Positions 35,279 through 46,857 of a stretch of DNA of 64,000 nt are shown one piece after another. Position numbers and translations under genes: made by a program. Each line of letters starts with the position of its first letter. Positions within the stretch are counted from its first letter, which is position 1. Origin of the DNA: Panagrolaimus kolymaensis (Eukaryota; Nematoda; Chromadorea; Rhabditida; Panagrolaimidae); the NCBI GenBank assembly GCA_028622995.1, contig JAJQJQ010000006.1, positions 744,001 to 808,000 of the forward strand, read 5' to 3'. Under the pieces are notes generated by a model, which did not search any database, was not told the origin of the DNA, and worked only from the letters and a program-made list of their open reading frames with translations.

Positions 35279-35674
35279 TTAGAGAGCGAACAAGATCATA
35301 AAGCCCATGGTTAAGCAGAAGAGACCCATAGCTTCAGAAAGAGCGAAACCAAGGATAGCATATGAGAAAAGTTGTTGTTTAAGACCAGGATTACGAGCAT
35401 AACCAATGACAAGAGCACCAAAGACGTTTCCAATACCAGCTCCCTGAAAACAAAGTTGATTAAAAAAATGTCATAATAAGATGGTTATAAAACTTACAGA
35501 TCCAGCTACACCAACCGTAGCGGCACCAGCACCAATATATTTAGCTGCAGAATCGATATCGTTTCGAGCAACGGTGGTATGAAGACAGCGAGTAGCCAAA
35601 GCAGATTCAGCTCGGATGGTTGCACGAGCGATGAGAGCACGAGAAATTGGAACAGCGAGGCGTTGGCAGTACAT
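35279..35674 (-). CDS. mitochondrial F-ATP synthase subunit c (proteolipid)
   Basis: Two exons, 35674..35498 and 35443..35279; 113 residues. The N-terminus ([19 protein letters not shown]...) is an Arg/Ala-rich mitochondrial presequence; cleavage is expected near [15 protein letters not shown]. The mature part is the two-helix hairpin with [19 protein letters not shown] and [15 protein letters not shown], which contains the proton-carrying Glu (ALSEA). Inner-membrane c-ring subunit of complex V. An acceptor-like TTTTTTCAG just upstream (35699-35707) may be a trans-splice or 5'UTR splice site. Stop at 35279-35281 lies 115 bp from the convergent LsmAD gene's stop. Confidence 0.95.
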
Positions 35675-37431
35675 CGTTGAAAGAAGGATACCGAAGCTGA
35701 AAAAAAGGTTATTATTAATGAATGTAAAAAGCACGAGAGATTGAAATAAAATCACGACAAAGGACACGCATAATAGGAAAGCTTGGAGGATGACAAAATG
35801 AAAACACTAATAATCGCGGAGAATGAGAGGATTAAGGCAATATTGATCGTAATAAAGTTTTATGGAAAAATGTCAAGCAAAAAGCAAAGGTTAATAAGCA
35901 TCGAGTAAAAGTTAGAGAAAAGGGGGAACGAAAACACAAGAATATAGGCAGTAACATTTTCTACGACGTTAATGTTAGCAGCAAAAATGTTATGTATTAT
36001 TTGATATCTATCAAAGCACACTCAGAGATACACGGAAGGTAGCAATATCACGTAAAAATGTAGCAACAAAATAGTAAATATTTTAATCAAAAAATACTAG
36101 TGTTAGAGTTTTAGGAAGCACGTTTGAAAGGCAAAAAAAATATAATGAGAATGAAAGAAAGCAAGCAAACAAAAAAAATTGCAGCAGCGGCAACAAGCAT
36201 AAAAAAAACATTGGCGAATGAAGGAAGGAAGATACAGTAAAAAATGCAAATGCTTGCGAATCAACAATTCCGTGTAAAACCATTTTTTGCATGTTTTTTT
36301 CATTCAACTTTTTTTATAGCCGATCAACCAAAATAAAAAACACTTTGATTAAAAATTATTGCAAGCAAAACTTTTTTTTTATTATAATTTTGATTTAAAA
36401 AATTTTCTAGAAATAACTAAAAGAAATAATAAGCAAAGAAAGCCATTGTTATTGTTGTTATTGTAAATGTGTTAGAAAAAAAAAAAGGCTTGATGATGTT
36501 CATAAAATTTATGCAAAGCTGCTAGCTTTAATGAGTTCACATCGATAAAAATAAATATGTTGTTTGCTGCTGCGTCCATCGATAAACTTGAAGTTGTTGT
36601 TGATATTTTTGTTTCTTTCAATTCATTTTTGCCTGAGGACGTTGATGAAACAAAATTTTTTATGACATTTTTTAAAACTAAAAATGCATCGAGGATTATA
36701 GTTTTTTTTTCTTGACCGTCAAAGACTTTTTCTTACTTTGCTTTTGTTTGTTTTACTTAGATGGTTAACTTCCACTACTTGCAATTGCTCATTTTTTTTA
36801 TTTTAAATTCTGTGGCAGTGAAGTTATTTTTTTAGCGTCGTAGAGATGCATTTTTCGAAGACCATAATGCATTAGCTTCTCTTAATTCTATTGTAAAAAG
36901 TTTTTGGAACTTCACTTATTTTGCTCCAACCATTTTTTTTATGAATGTATCTAATTTGTCATGACTCATGGAATCGAGTCTATTCAAACCGAGTAAAAAA
37001 CCTTTCTTATTCCATTGGTGGTGGTGGCTATTTTACTGTAGTATGATTTTTCTTTCATTAACTTTCAAACAAAATTTCTCCATCATTTTAAGTTGAGCAG
37101 TTTTTTTGTTTACAATAAACTTTTTTTTTATGAGCTTGTTTTGTTATTATTTTTTTACTTTCACGTTGCTCTTCTTCTTTCCTTTTATGTACACATACAT
37201 TCATTTCCACAATCAATTTTCAAGGCGGCCAGAAAAAAAAGTGTAATCATCAACATACATACGTGATGGAGAAAAAAACTAATTGCTAAAAAAAGCAAGC
37301 GTTTCATTAGAGTTTTGCACCATCGCAACTATTCACCCGCGTCTATCGTGCTTTTTTTCTTACCATTTTTTTGTTGTTATTTTGCTTTCATTCATCTTTT
37401 AATAACAGAAATAGGATTCTTCTTTGAAGAA
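35675..37431. other. gene-free AT-rich region upstream of the aminotransferase
   Basis: No gene recognised on either strand; the open frames are low-complexity. It contains the promoter sides of the divergent ATP synthase c and aminotransferase genes. Confidence 0.4.
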
Positions 37432-39301
37432 ATGACTCAAACTTCAAATAACTTTTTACGAACGGATCTTGAAAATTATAAAACAGCTGCAAATCTTTCT
37501 TTCAACAATCATGTTTGTTATTTTCTAAGAATTTACACACATAAATAAAGATGGCTGAATTTTAAGATCAAAGATTTAATCGCTGGAGGCAGAAAAGTTT
37601 TTCATTTTGGTTTTGGTGAATCACCTTTTCCCGTTCCTGATGCTTTTCAAAAAGGATTGATTGAATCAGCTGATCGAAATGAATATTTATCCGTTGAAGG
37701 TTTGTAATTTTATAGGAAGGCACTGAGGCTCCTTAATTGCTACTTTTCACAATGCAAACGTGGTTACGGTAATCTAACAAAGATACCTACATAGATCAAC
37801 TTATTTGATGCAAGGATACTCGCTTGTGTTAAAAATTTTTGCTGTTGATTTTATGGTAGAAACAATTCACTTGTTAAATAGCTAAGAACTAAAACCATCA
37901 AGCAAATTATTATCATTCGGTTATTACAAATTTTGATTTTAGGACTTATTGATCTTCGACGTGAAATCCTTGCGTTTCATTCTCGTTATGACGACTTTGA
38001 TCATTTTACAGAAAATGATTTTGTTATGGGAGCTGGATCTAAAACTATTATTTATCATGTTATGAGTGTTTTTGGTGGAGGTATGAATGCTTTTTTTTGT
38101 TACCATATTTTACCTCTAATAAACAACATCCTCTTTAAGAGGTGATTCTTTCTTCACCAGCATGGACATCATATTTACCCCAAACTCAATTATCTGGACG
38201 CATTTCACATGTGATATTTCCATCCGATTCTGATCGATTTGTTCCTAGTGCTGATGATATTGAAAAAGAAATAAATAAATGTAAACCAAATGTTCGACAA
38301 ATTTTAGTATTGAATTCACCAAACAATCCAACAGGAATCACTTATACTGAAGATGAAATTAAAAGCATAGCAAACGTTTGTCGAAAATATAAAATTATTG
38401 TATTGAGCGATGAAATTTATGCTCGATTATCATGGAAGAAATTTACAAGTATTGCAAAGGTGTGTTGTTGCTGTATATTTGCAAATCAAACGATTTCATT
38501 TAAAAACCCAATTTTGTTTACTTTGTAATAACTCCTAACTATCGTTTTAGTATTATCCCGAAGGAACGATTGTAACAACAGGTTTTTCTAAATGGGCTTC
38601 AATTGGTGGATGGCGTGCTGGTTATGCATTATTTCCTAAAGAACTTCATTCATTAAAAGATGCGGTATCAAGCGCTGGAAGCCATTCATACACATGTTTA
38701 CCAACACCTATTCAGTATGCTTTATTAAAAGGTTGATTTTTATTTTTGGCCCATAGGATACTAAAGTGTGTGTTGCTTTTAGGTTTACAAAAACCTAAAG
38801 AACTTGATGATTATATTGCTAAATGTGTTAAAATTTTGTCATTTGCTGGTAAATTTACTTATCGGTAAGCTTTGCTTCAAGAAATATTACTTAAAAATGA
38901 TGGGGGTTTTTTTTAGTAGACTTCATGATGCAGGTGTCAAAGGACACGAACCTGAAGCAGCATATTATTTTATGCCAAATTTTTTTAATTGTAAAACAAC
39001 AGAAATTTTTGATGGTCAACAATTATGTGATAAATTTCTTGAAAAATCTAATATTGCTTTACAACCATGTGATCCACATTATCTTCGCCCCATTGGTGAA
39101 TTAACAGCTCGTTTGGCATTTGTTAATTTCAAAGGAAAAACTGCCATGGATTCAATTGAAATGCATAAAGAATATTCAGAAAAAGAACAAGATGAATTTT
39201 TGAAAAAATATTGTTCAACTTTAGTTGAAGGCATTGAAACTTTTGTTGATTGTATCAAAATATTTAAAATTGAAAAAATTGTTGACGATGCTAATAAGTA
39301 A
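37432..39301 (+). CDS. PLP-dependent class I/II aminotransferase
   Basis: Seven exons: 37432..37512, 37567..37699, 37943..38080, 38140..38459, 38551..38731, 38783..38864 and 38917..39301; 439 residues. Fold-type I motifs: VFHFGFGESPFPVP near the N-terminus, MGAGSKTIIYHVM, SPAWTSY, NSPNNPTG, LSDEIYARL (Asp/Tyr pair contacting PLP) and TTGFSKWASIGGWRAGYA with the Schiff-base Lys. Closest in feel to aspartate aminotransferase/prephenate aminotransferase types, but the substrate cannot be assigned. No targeting peptide is obvious. Two acceptors (before IKDLIA and EVILSS) end in AAG rather than CAG/TAG, unusual but demanded by phase. Possible bacterial-like origin was not tested. Confidence 0.85.
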
Positions 39302-40046
39302 TTTGTATTTGTATGTATTTAGTTTTTTATAAATGTTTGTATGTAATTTTTTATTAATAAAAGCTTGATGTGTATTTTCTAAGAAATGAAAGAAAAAGTT
39401 TGAATCATCAAAGAAACCCAAAAATTCATAAACTCGCTATTTTTTTGGAATCTGGAAGTTTTTGGTGCTAACTATTTAGTTTACTATGTATCATTTGATT
39501 TCAGAAAAATATTAAGAAAAGCACGCAAGCACAGTCTTAAAAAAAACTTTCTCACTATCGTCTGTGTCTGTCTATTCCGCATCACAAAAAATCCAAAAAA
39601 GGATGTTTAAAAAAAGTAGGAAGCAAAAAAGAGAAGAAGAAAAAAGGTAGCTATCAAAAAACAACAAACAACCAAAAAAAAACGAAAGCAACAACAAAAA
39701 ATATGAAGCAACAGCATTCATTTTTATTGAATGTTCCAAATATATTTATATTTTTTTGCTTGCATTCTGCGCCTTCATCGGCATATTTATTTTTCCATTT
39801 TTTTTTTAAACTACACACTCATTCCAAAACTAAAACAGCGCATGAATGGAATGAATCGTTATATAGTTTTTTTTCTTTCTCTCTCATGAAATATATATAA
39901 ATAATAATTAATCTCTGTTTTTTTTCTTATATCATCTCCCCGGGTTTTTTTTACTGAACCATTTTATTTTTTTCCAGAAACTTTGTGTGTGTGTTCAAAC
40001 GTGTCTTTCAAAAAGACAACAGCGACGACAATAAGCAATAATAATC
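39302..40046. other. intergenic before LsmAD paralogue 2
   Basis: No gene. Contains the 3' flank of the aminotransferase and the promoter/5'UTR of the downstream gene: poly-A/poly-T tracts, then CAGAAACTTTGTGTGTG and CA-rich leader up to ATG 40047. A TTTTTTTCCAG at about 39967-39977 may be a trans-splice acceptor. Confidence 0.4.
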
Positions 40047-42687
40047 ATGGCTGATTCAACAACAACAAAAATTATTGAGCTTAAAAATAATAATATTTCT
40101 TCTTCTGACCCAAATGACGCTACCGCTGCTGTTGCTGGTAATAATATTAATTATCAATCATCTAAAAATGGCGGCCGTAATGGTGGTGGTAGAGGTGGCG
40201 GGGATGAAGAAGATCTTCAAAAATTTACTCATTGGGTTGATGGTGAAGAACCATCTATGCATGATGATGAAGATGATTCAAGTAATAATGTTAATCATGG
40301 TGGTTGGTCAGTTGAAGATATGTTTAAAACCAATCAAAATTTGGGTGTTCAATCATCATTTAAAGATGATTTAACGCAATACACTACGTAAGCTAAAAGA
40401 AATTTATTTCGTCATAAATAAATAAATTAACTTTTGATAACATTTTTTAGTGTCATGCCTGATGGAACTAAAGAAGATCGAGCAAGGGCAGCTAAAATTG
40501 CAAGAGAAATTGAACATAGTGAAAAAAGTAAACGAATGGCATTTCTTGAAAATGATGATGAAGAACGAGATTTGGATAAAGAAACTTTTGTCCCCGTTGA
40601 AGGTGGCAGTGGTGGCGATGGTCAACATCATAGGCGTAGCAATAATAGAGGAGGACAACAACAACAACAAAGAGGAAAAAATTTTAATAGTCAAAATCAA
40701 CAGAAAAAAGAAAGCCCAATTGTTGAAAATCGTATGTTTTACATAAATATTTTTATATATATTTTTTACTCAACTATGAATATTTTTAGATCGAGCTAAT
40801 GCATTACGTGATCCAGCTCCACCACAACGTAATCGACCATCAGGTATTTTAATAAGCGCTTTAAATGGATTAAATATAAATTTTAAATTTTTTTTGCAGA
40901 TCATGGACGTCAAAAGGATCGTGGAGGTAGTAATTTCGTTAAAACACCAACAACAACGACAACGTCGACAACTTTTCAAGCGGGTCAAAATATTAATACG
41001 GGTAGTAATAATGAGAGTAGCCAACACCAAACTCGATCAAATCAGCAAGAGCAAGGTTAGTTGCACAATTTTTTCATAAGTAAAGAGTTGAAGAAAATAA
41101 ATTTGCAGGTGTTGCAAGTGGAGGTGATAAACAAATAACATCAAATCAGACATCAAATCAAAAATTACAAACTTGTAAGTTTTTAACTAATGAAATCTAA
41201 AACAGCAGTAAATACGAATTTTTAGTTACTCGTCAAAAAGAAGCCCTTAAAAATTGGGGAACTAATTTTACAATTGAATATAGGCAAAATTCTTCACAAT
41301 CTAATAATGATGGTGGTGATGGAGCTTCTTCGCCACCTCAAGAAATTACAACAAATCCATCTCCTTGTATTGCAAAACAATCTCCTCAACCCCAACCTCA
41401 GATTCAGGGTGATCCAAATCCTCAACAAAAATCAGCTACCACAGCTGCTGCTTCAATATACCCTCCACGTCCAACTAATGCATGGCAAAAAGGACCACCA
41501 GATTTTTCTAGTCATCTTCAACAACCTCAACAATTGCCACAACAGCTGCTTCAACAACCCCAAGCTTATACAGGTATTCAATTTACTCAACCCCCACCAC
41601 AACAAACTCGTAAGTTAAATGAATGAAATTTTTTTAAATTATTAAAAATAAAGCTTTCATCAAAGTTTTGGACTTGCAAGAATTGATATATGAAAATTAT
41701 TTTTTAGATGCTCCTTCTGCTCAATTGCCTAACCAACAACAGCAACAGCAGCAATCGACAACACCCAGTCCAGCTTCTCAAATCCCTGAATTTATTCCCG
41801 CTTCAGCTCTTCCTCCTCCTGCTCAAGAAGTTTCACAAATCGGTGGTAGCCCCATTGAGCACCAACAACAACATTCCCAACCATCTGAAGCTGAATCAGA
41901 AAACTCTTTGGATAAGAAATTTCTATTTAATCCTGATGCTCCATCTTTTACTCCCCGAAATATTTCGACTCCAAATGCATCATCATCACCCATGGCTTTG
42001 ACGCCTGTTGTTACTCCTCACCAACAACAACAACTGCAACAACATTATATTCTTGGTGCTGCTTCACAACAACCTCATATTCCACAATCATATATTCCAC
42101 AACCTGTAACATCGACGATGCAACAACAGCAAGGTTACATTTTTACAACTCAGGTAAATTTTAATATTGTTATGACTTAATTAAAAATGTTTAAATTTTA
42201 GGGAATTCAACCTAATCCTAATATCTTTCAACAACACCACCAACAGCAACAACAACCATATATTCAACAACCACAAATTGCATATCTTCCAACCGCGGGA
42301 ATACCATATTACAATCCACAAATAGTTACAAGTATACAAGGTGGTGGTGTTGGATATCCTCAACAATTTATTCAACAACAACCTGGCGGAATTATTACCC
42401 AACAACAACAACCTATAATTGTAAGAAGTATAGCTGATATTCCAACATCATATATGCAACAACAACAAGCAGGAACCCAACAACTGCAACAACCACAAAT
42501 TCAATATCAAATTCCCCAAGCTGGATTTTATCTTCAAGGAGGCGGCGGTCAACAATTCCAACTTCAACAACAACAGCCCCAACAACAAATTCCCCTTCAA
42601 CTTCATCAACAACAACAACATCCTGCTCAATTGCCATATAACACTCAGCCGCCACCAAATGGAATTAGAAGATATGGACAAAATTAA
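40047..42687 (+). CDS. ataxin-2-like protein (LsmAD + PAM2), paralogue 2
   Basis: Eight exons: 40047..40387, 40451..40731, 40790..40843, 40900..41055, 41109..41174, 41226..41609, 41708..42153 and 42202..42687; 737 residues. The order is a Gly/Asn-rich N-terminus, then LsmAD (about 90-180) with WSVEDMFKTNQNLGVQSSFK, DDLTQYTT, ARAAKIAREIEHSEKSKRMA and FLENDDEERDLDKE. A long Gln/Pro-rich linker leads to a PAM2 motif, FLFNPDAPSFTPRN (about residue 500), and a Gln-rich, prion-like tail. The LsmAD and PAM2 pair is the hallmark of ataxin-2 family mRNP proteins that bind poly(A)-binding protein; the Lsm domain itself is not seen upstream. Polyglutamine is interspersed with Pro/His/Tyr. Likely cytoplasmic translation/stress-granule regulator. 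Confidence 0.85.
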
Positions 42688-43503
42688 TATTTTTTAATAA
42701 TTATTTAATAATTTTTATTTTATTATTTAAAAAAAGAAGAAGAAAGATATTTATATTTATGTAATACGGTGAAGAAAAATAGAGAGAGAGAGAATGGTTC
42801 CTTTAATTTAAAAAAAAAGTTTAGAAAATGTAAAAAAATAAAAAGTACAAAACCTTTTTTGAATCTTGCACGCCTTCGAGTTAAAAACAGTTCACTTTTG
42901 AATGAAGTAAAAATTCACAACTTTCAATGCAGTGGAAGCATTTTTTAGAGCTATCAAACTTTTGATAATGAAAAAAAAAGAAGTTATCATTTTCTTTTTT
43001 GATCGCCGTCATCCATGATAACCAGCATCTTCATGGATGTTTGAGAAATGGAAATTCATTCTTCAAGCTTTTTCACGTAATTTTTATTGTTGATTTCTTG
43101 GATTCAATTAATTAATAAGGAGTGTTTTAGGAGGGAAATGGAGGAGTTATTGTTATTTAACTGTGAAAACAGTTTTAGTTTAATCCATTCCAAAAAAAGT
43201 TAAAAAGCAGCAACAGTAAGGTGTAAATAATCGTGCGATCTAACATTTTCTTTAACTTTACTTTTTTAGTCTCTTTTTTTCTTCTTCTTAAATCTGTATG
43301 ATTTTAAATTCCGCATTTTTTAGTTTACAGACAAATGTTTAATAACAAGAAAAATAAATTATGCAGTTAGAAAATCCTTTATTGTAAGCTTAAATAGTCA
43401 GTATACATACAAATTTAATGGTAAGGTGCAGATGCTTTATGATTAAAATTATTTTTGATACTATTGTTGTTTTGATTCATATTGATACCAGGAGCCATAT
43501 TTT
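42688..43503. other. intergenic between convergent genes
   Basis: Holds the 3' flanks of the LsmAD gene (GA-repeat AGAGAGAGAGAGAA at about 42780) and of the copine fragment. No gene seen. A palindrome-like CATCCATGA...TCATGGATG pair at 43009-43041 is noted without interpretation. Confidence 0.4.
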
Positions 43504-44789
43504 TTAATTAAAAGCAGTTGGATTTGCTGGAACATTGCTGGGATAAGTGTTACTTTTTGAAACGGTTGATGGAAGAATGTTGCTTAATGTTTTTCCAGAT
43601 GGATAGGCTGTTGATGCTGATTGAGTTGTCGATATTGGATCAGGAAGTTGTGGAGGTTGTGGAACAATGTTATTTGCTTTCATATACGAAATAATATTAC
43701 CCGGAACTTCAGCAAGCACTTCTTTGGCTAATAAATATTGGAGACGTTCTTGTTCAAATGGTGAAAGAGCATTTCCTTTCTTGACAAATTTTCTCAATGG
43801 CACAAATTGAACGATATCACGTTGAGCTGTACGACCATCACACGTTAGTAATGCATCATCTGAATCAAGTTCATCCATTTTATCAAAAGCAGCATGACCA
43901 ACTCCAACAATAATAAATGATAAAGGTAGAGATGAAGCCTGAAAAATGTCTTGGTTATGATACATTAAATGATTATTAACGACACATACATCTATAATTG
44001 CATTCTTTGTTGCAGCCATATCAGTAATTTGACCATCAGTAATAATCAATACAATTTGGTATTTGCCTTCATTAGGCCCATAATATTCTGCTCTTTTTCT
44101 TGCTTCAATAATTGTTGGTGCAAAATTAGTTGGACCATGAAGTCTTGTATTTCGAAGAGATGTGGCATAAGCTTCCATAACACCATCAATACCTTGAACA
44201 TCAGGAGTATTCAAATTCTTAAAAAAAGACAATGTTAAGCAACAACAACAAAAAAACACAGTAAATAAGTTCGTACTAAAGGAAAAAGATGGCTAACGGC
44301 ATAAGTTGGTGGTATAATAGCTCCAAAACCATAAGCAGCAAAGTTTTTTGTTTTGTTATAAGCTTGACAAATTTCGAGTACAGCTCTGATAGCCATTTGA
44401 TATTCATTCTTGGAATATGAATTACAAAAATGAAGAGAAGATGGTAGTGTTACATCACCATTTGAAGCTGTGAAATCAACAGAAACAGAAAAATCGAGTT
44501 CCCATCTGAAAAAAAAGAAGTAATATTTTAAGACCACTTTTCCTAAAAAAAAAGCTTACCCTCCATTGATGAAATCCAAAAATGTGTATTCTTGTTCCAA
44601 TTTTGCGACTTCAAATTTTAAAATACCAGAATGCTTGTATTTCTTTCCTTTCTTAGCTTTTTTCTTTTCATTAATAAGTTGTAAGTAAAAACAGTGAATC
44701 AGTTTTACCCCAAACAAAAAAAAACGATTTTTGACCGATCTCTTCTTAACTCCATTGGTTACTGATAACCTAAATAAAATACGTATCAT
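43504..44789 (-). CDS. copine-family vWA protein lacking C2 domains (possible truncated gene)
   Basis: Four exons: 44789..44560, 44505..44277, 44217..43990 and 43938..43504; 373 residues. The copine A-domain is complete: LINEKKKAKKGKKYKHSG linker, SVDFTASNGD (the MIDAS-like DxTxSNG typical of copines), GFGAIIPP, GVMEAYATSL, GPTNFAPTI, LIITDGQITDMA, FIIVGVGHAAFDKMDELD and DIVQFVPLRKF. Copines bind phospholipid through two N-terminal C2 domains, here absent: before the linker only about 40 unrelated residues are found. An acceptor-like TTTTATTTAG at 44770-44779 suggests that a longer gene once continued upstream. The C-terminal tail is Pro/Ser-rich. It may be a functional C2-less copine or a 5'-truncated relic. 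Confidence 0.75.
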
Positions 44790-45320
44790 TCACCCAAATT
44801 CAACCTTGAAGAATAAAAAAACTATTATTATAAAAGCCAAAGATATGTATGTAAACGAACGGTTTTGATTTCTTCATTAAAGGCAAGCTTTATTTTTTTT
44901 TTTTATGTAATGACCTTCCACTTCCTTTTCTTTCTCCCTTGTAGGCGTATTTCTTTTATTTGGTCAGCGTCAAAAAACCGAAAAAGGAAGAAAAAACGAT
45001 GTCCATCCAAAAAAGTGAAGGAAAAATAAAAATAATAAAAGGGAGAAGTCTCTCTCTTTTCTTTCTATTTTTTCACTTTTTTTCTTGCGCATTCAATTTG
45101 ATCCATTTTTATTCGCCTGTCTTCTCCTTCTTTTTCTTCTTTACTCCTTTAAATTTATTTTTTTCTTACACGTGTCAAGAAGATTTTTATTATAATTATT
45201 TTATTTTTTGTCTAACTTACTTTATCTGCTTCCAAAAACAAAATAGTGAAGAAATAATTTTTAGGTAATAAAACCAAAGTTAAAATTATCGATAGCGGCA
45301 TTGTCCCAGCAACAACAAAT
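44790..45320. other. intergenic between divergent copine and FKBP genes
   Basis: No C2-domain exon or other gene seen; T-rich on +, with low-complexity frames. Serves as shared upstream region of both genes. Confidence 0.4.
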
Positions 45321-46530
45321 ATGAAAACTTTGGTGTTTATATTTTTATTTTTGAGTATTTTAATTCAACAATCATTGAGTCAACGAGAAAACGATGAACG
45401 AACATGGTCGGAAGAAGATGGAGTAGAAATAGAAGTAATTAAAAAAATTCCAGGTAAGTAGAGAGGCCGAAAAAACGGAGATGTGCCTTATAGCTTCAAA
45501 GATATCCACAGAATTTGAAGTTGAAAAGATAGGGAAAATCAAAAAATAGAAATAGCCATTTTCCATTTGCTATGTTTACTTGCCTTTATAAATCAATAAA
45601 GAGATTTTCTTTGCCCTAAATAATATAAAAATACCTTTAACAAAATAAATTTTCAAACAAATCTTTTTTGAAAATCCTAAAACCCTTGCTTTTAAACTTG
45701 AATAAAATACATACATAATAATTACAGAATCCAAATGTAAAATTCGTTCTCAATCTGGTGACCATATTCAACAATATTATAAACTTACTGATAAAGATGG
45801 TAATGTTGTTGGATCTAATTTTGGAAAACAACCGTAAGAATTTATTATATTCATTGTCCTCCACCAAAAAAACATAAAAAGCATTTTACATACATAATTT
45901 TTAGTTTTAAATTTATTCTTGGACAAGCTCAAGCTATGAGAGCTATGGATACAGGTTAGTAGTTGCCTATCCAAATAATTCTTTGCAAAAAAATCATATT
46001 TTGTAGCAATGCGAAATATGTGTGAAGGTGAACAACGTCGAGTCATTATCCCGGCTGAAGCGGTGGATGAAGATGAACGACCTCGTGGAGTTTCAGATGG
46101 AGAAGTAATGAATTATTTCGTTGAATTGAAATCTATTTTCCGTCCAAATCCTGGAGAAAAATGGATGGAAGATGATGGGCTTAATATTGAAATAACCCAT
46201 GCTATTTCTGAAGATGAATGCATTAAAGCTGAACCCGGTGATACCATTCATCAACATTATGCTTTACATTTACAAGATGGAAAATTTATTGATTCAAGCC
46301 ATTCACGTGGAAAACCATTTGTTTTTAAACTTGGTCATGGTCAAGTTATTGAAGGCATGGATCGAGCTATGAAGGGAATGTGTGAAGGGGAAAGACGAAA
46401 ATTAGTTATTCCTCCTGAAGCTGGATATGGAGAAAATGGTCGACCTCCACATATTCCAGGAAATTCATGGTTATATTTTGATGTGGAATTATTAAAACTT
46501 GACAAAGCTGACAAAAAAGAGGAACTTTAA
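45321..46530 (+). CDS. ER-type peptidyl-prolyl isomerase with two FKBP domains
   Basis: Four exons: 45321..45453, 45728..45833, 45905..45954 and 46007..46530; 270 residues. A signal peptide ([20 protein letters not shown]) precedes an FKBP domain, divergent and missing several active-site aromatics (about 50-140). A second FKBP domain is well kept (about 165-255), with [51 protein letters not shown] and WLYFDVELL. The C-terminus KEEL resembles an ER-retrieval signal. The arrangement matches secreted nematode FKB proteins, which assist folding of cuticle collagens and other secreted proteins in the ER. The first domain is probably structural rather than catalytic, by inference from lost residues. 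Confidence 0.9.
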
Positions 46531-46857
46531 AACAAAAACAATGCGAAATTTATTTATTACAACAAAAAGAAAAAACGAATAAACAAAAAATGAGAAATCA
46601 AAGGATCCTGAAATTAAATAATTTGTATGTATTAATTATGTATGAATCGAATCAATAATAAATATTTACAATAATAAGTAACTCGACAAAAAAAAAAGAG
46701 AAATCAAAAATACAACAAAACAATGGAAAAGAAAAATCCAAATTCTTTAAATTTATCACTTTTAAAACATTTCCTGTTGCTATGTTTCATATTCATTTCT
46801 TTCTATGCTTTTTGAATACTAACAATAAAGTAACAACAACCATAAACCATAAAATTA
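46531..46857. other. short intergenic between convergent genes
   Basis: 3' flanks of the FKBP gene and of the minus-strand coiled-coil gene; AATAAA-type signals occur at about 46577 and 46659. Nothing else seen. Confidence 0.4.
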
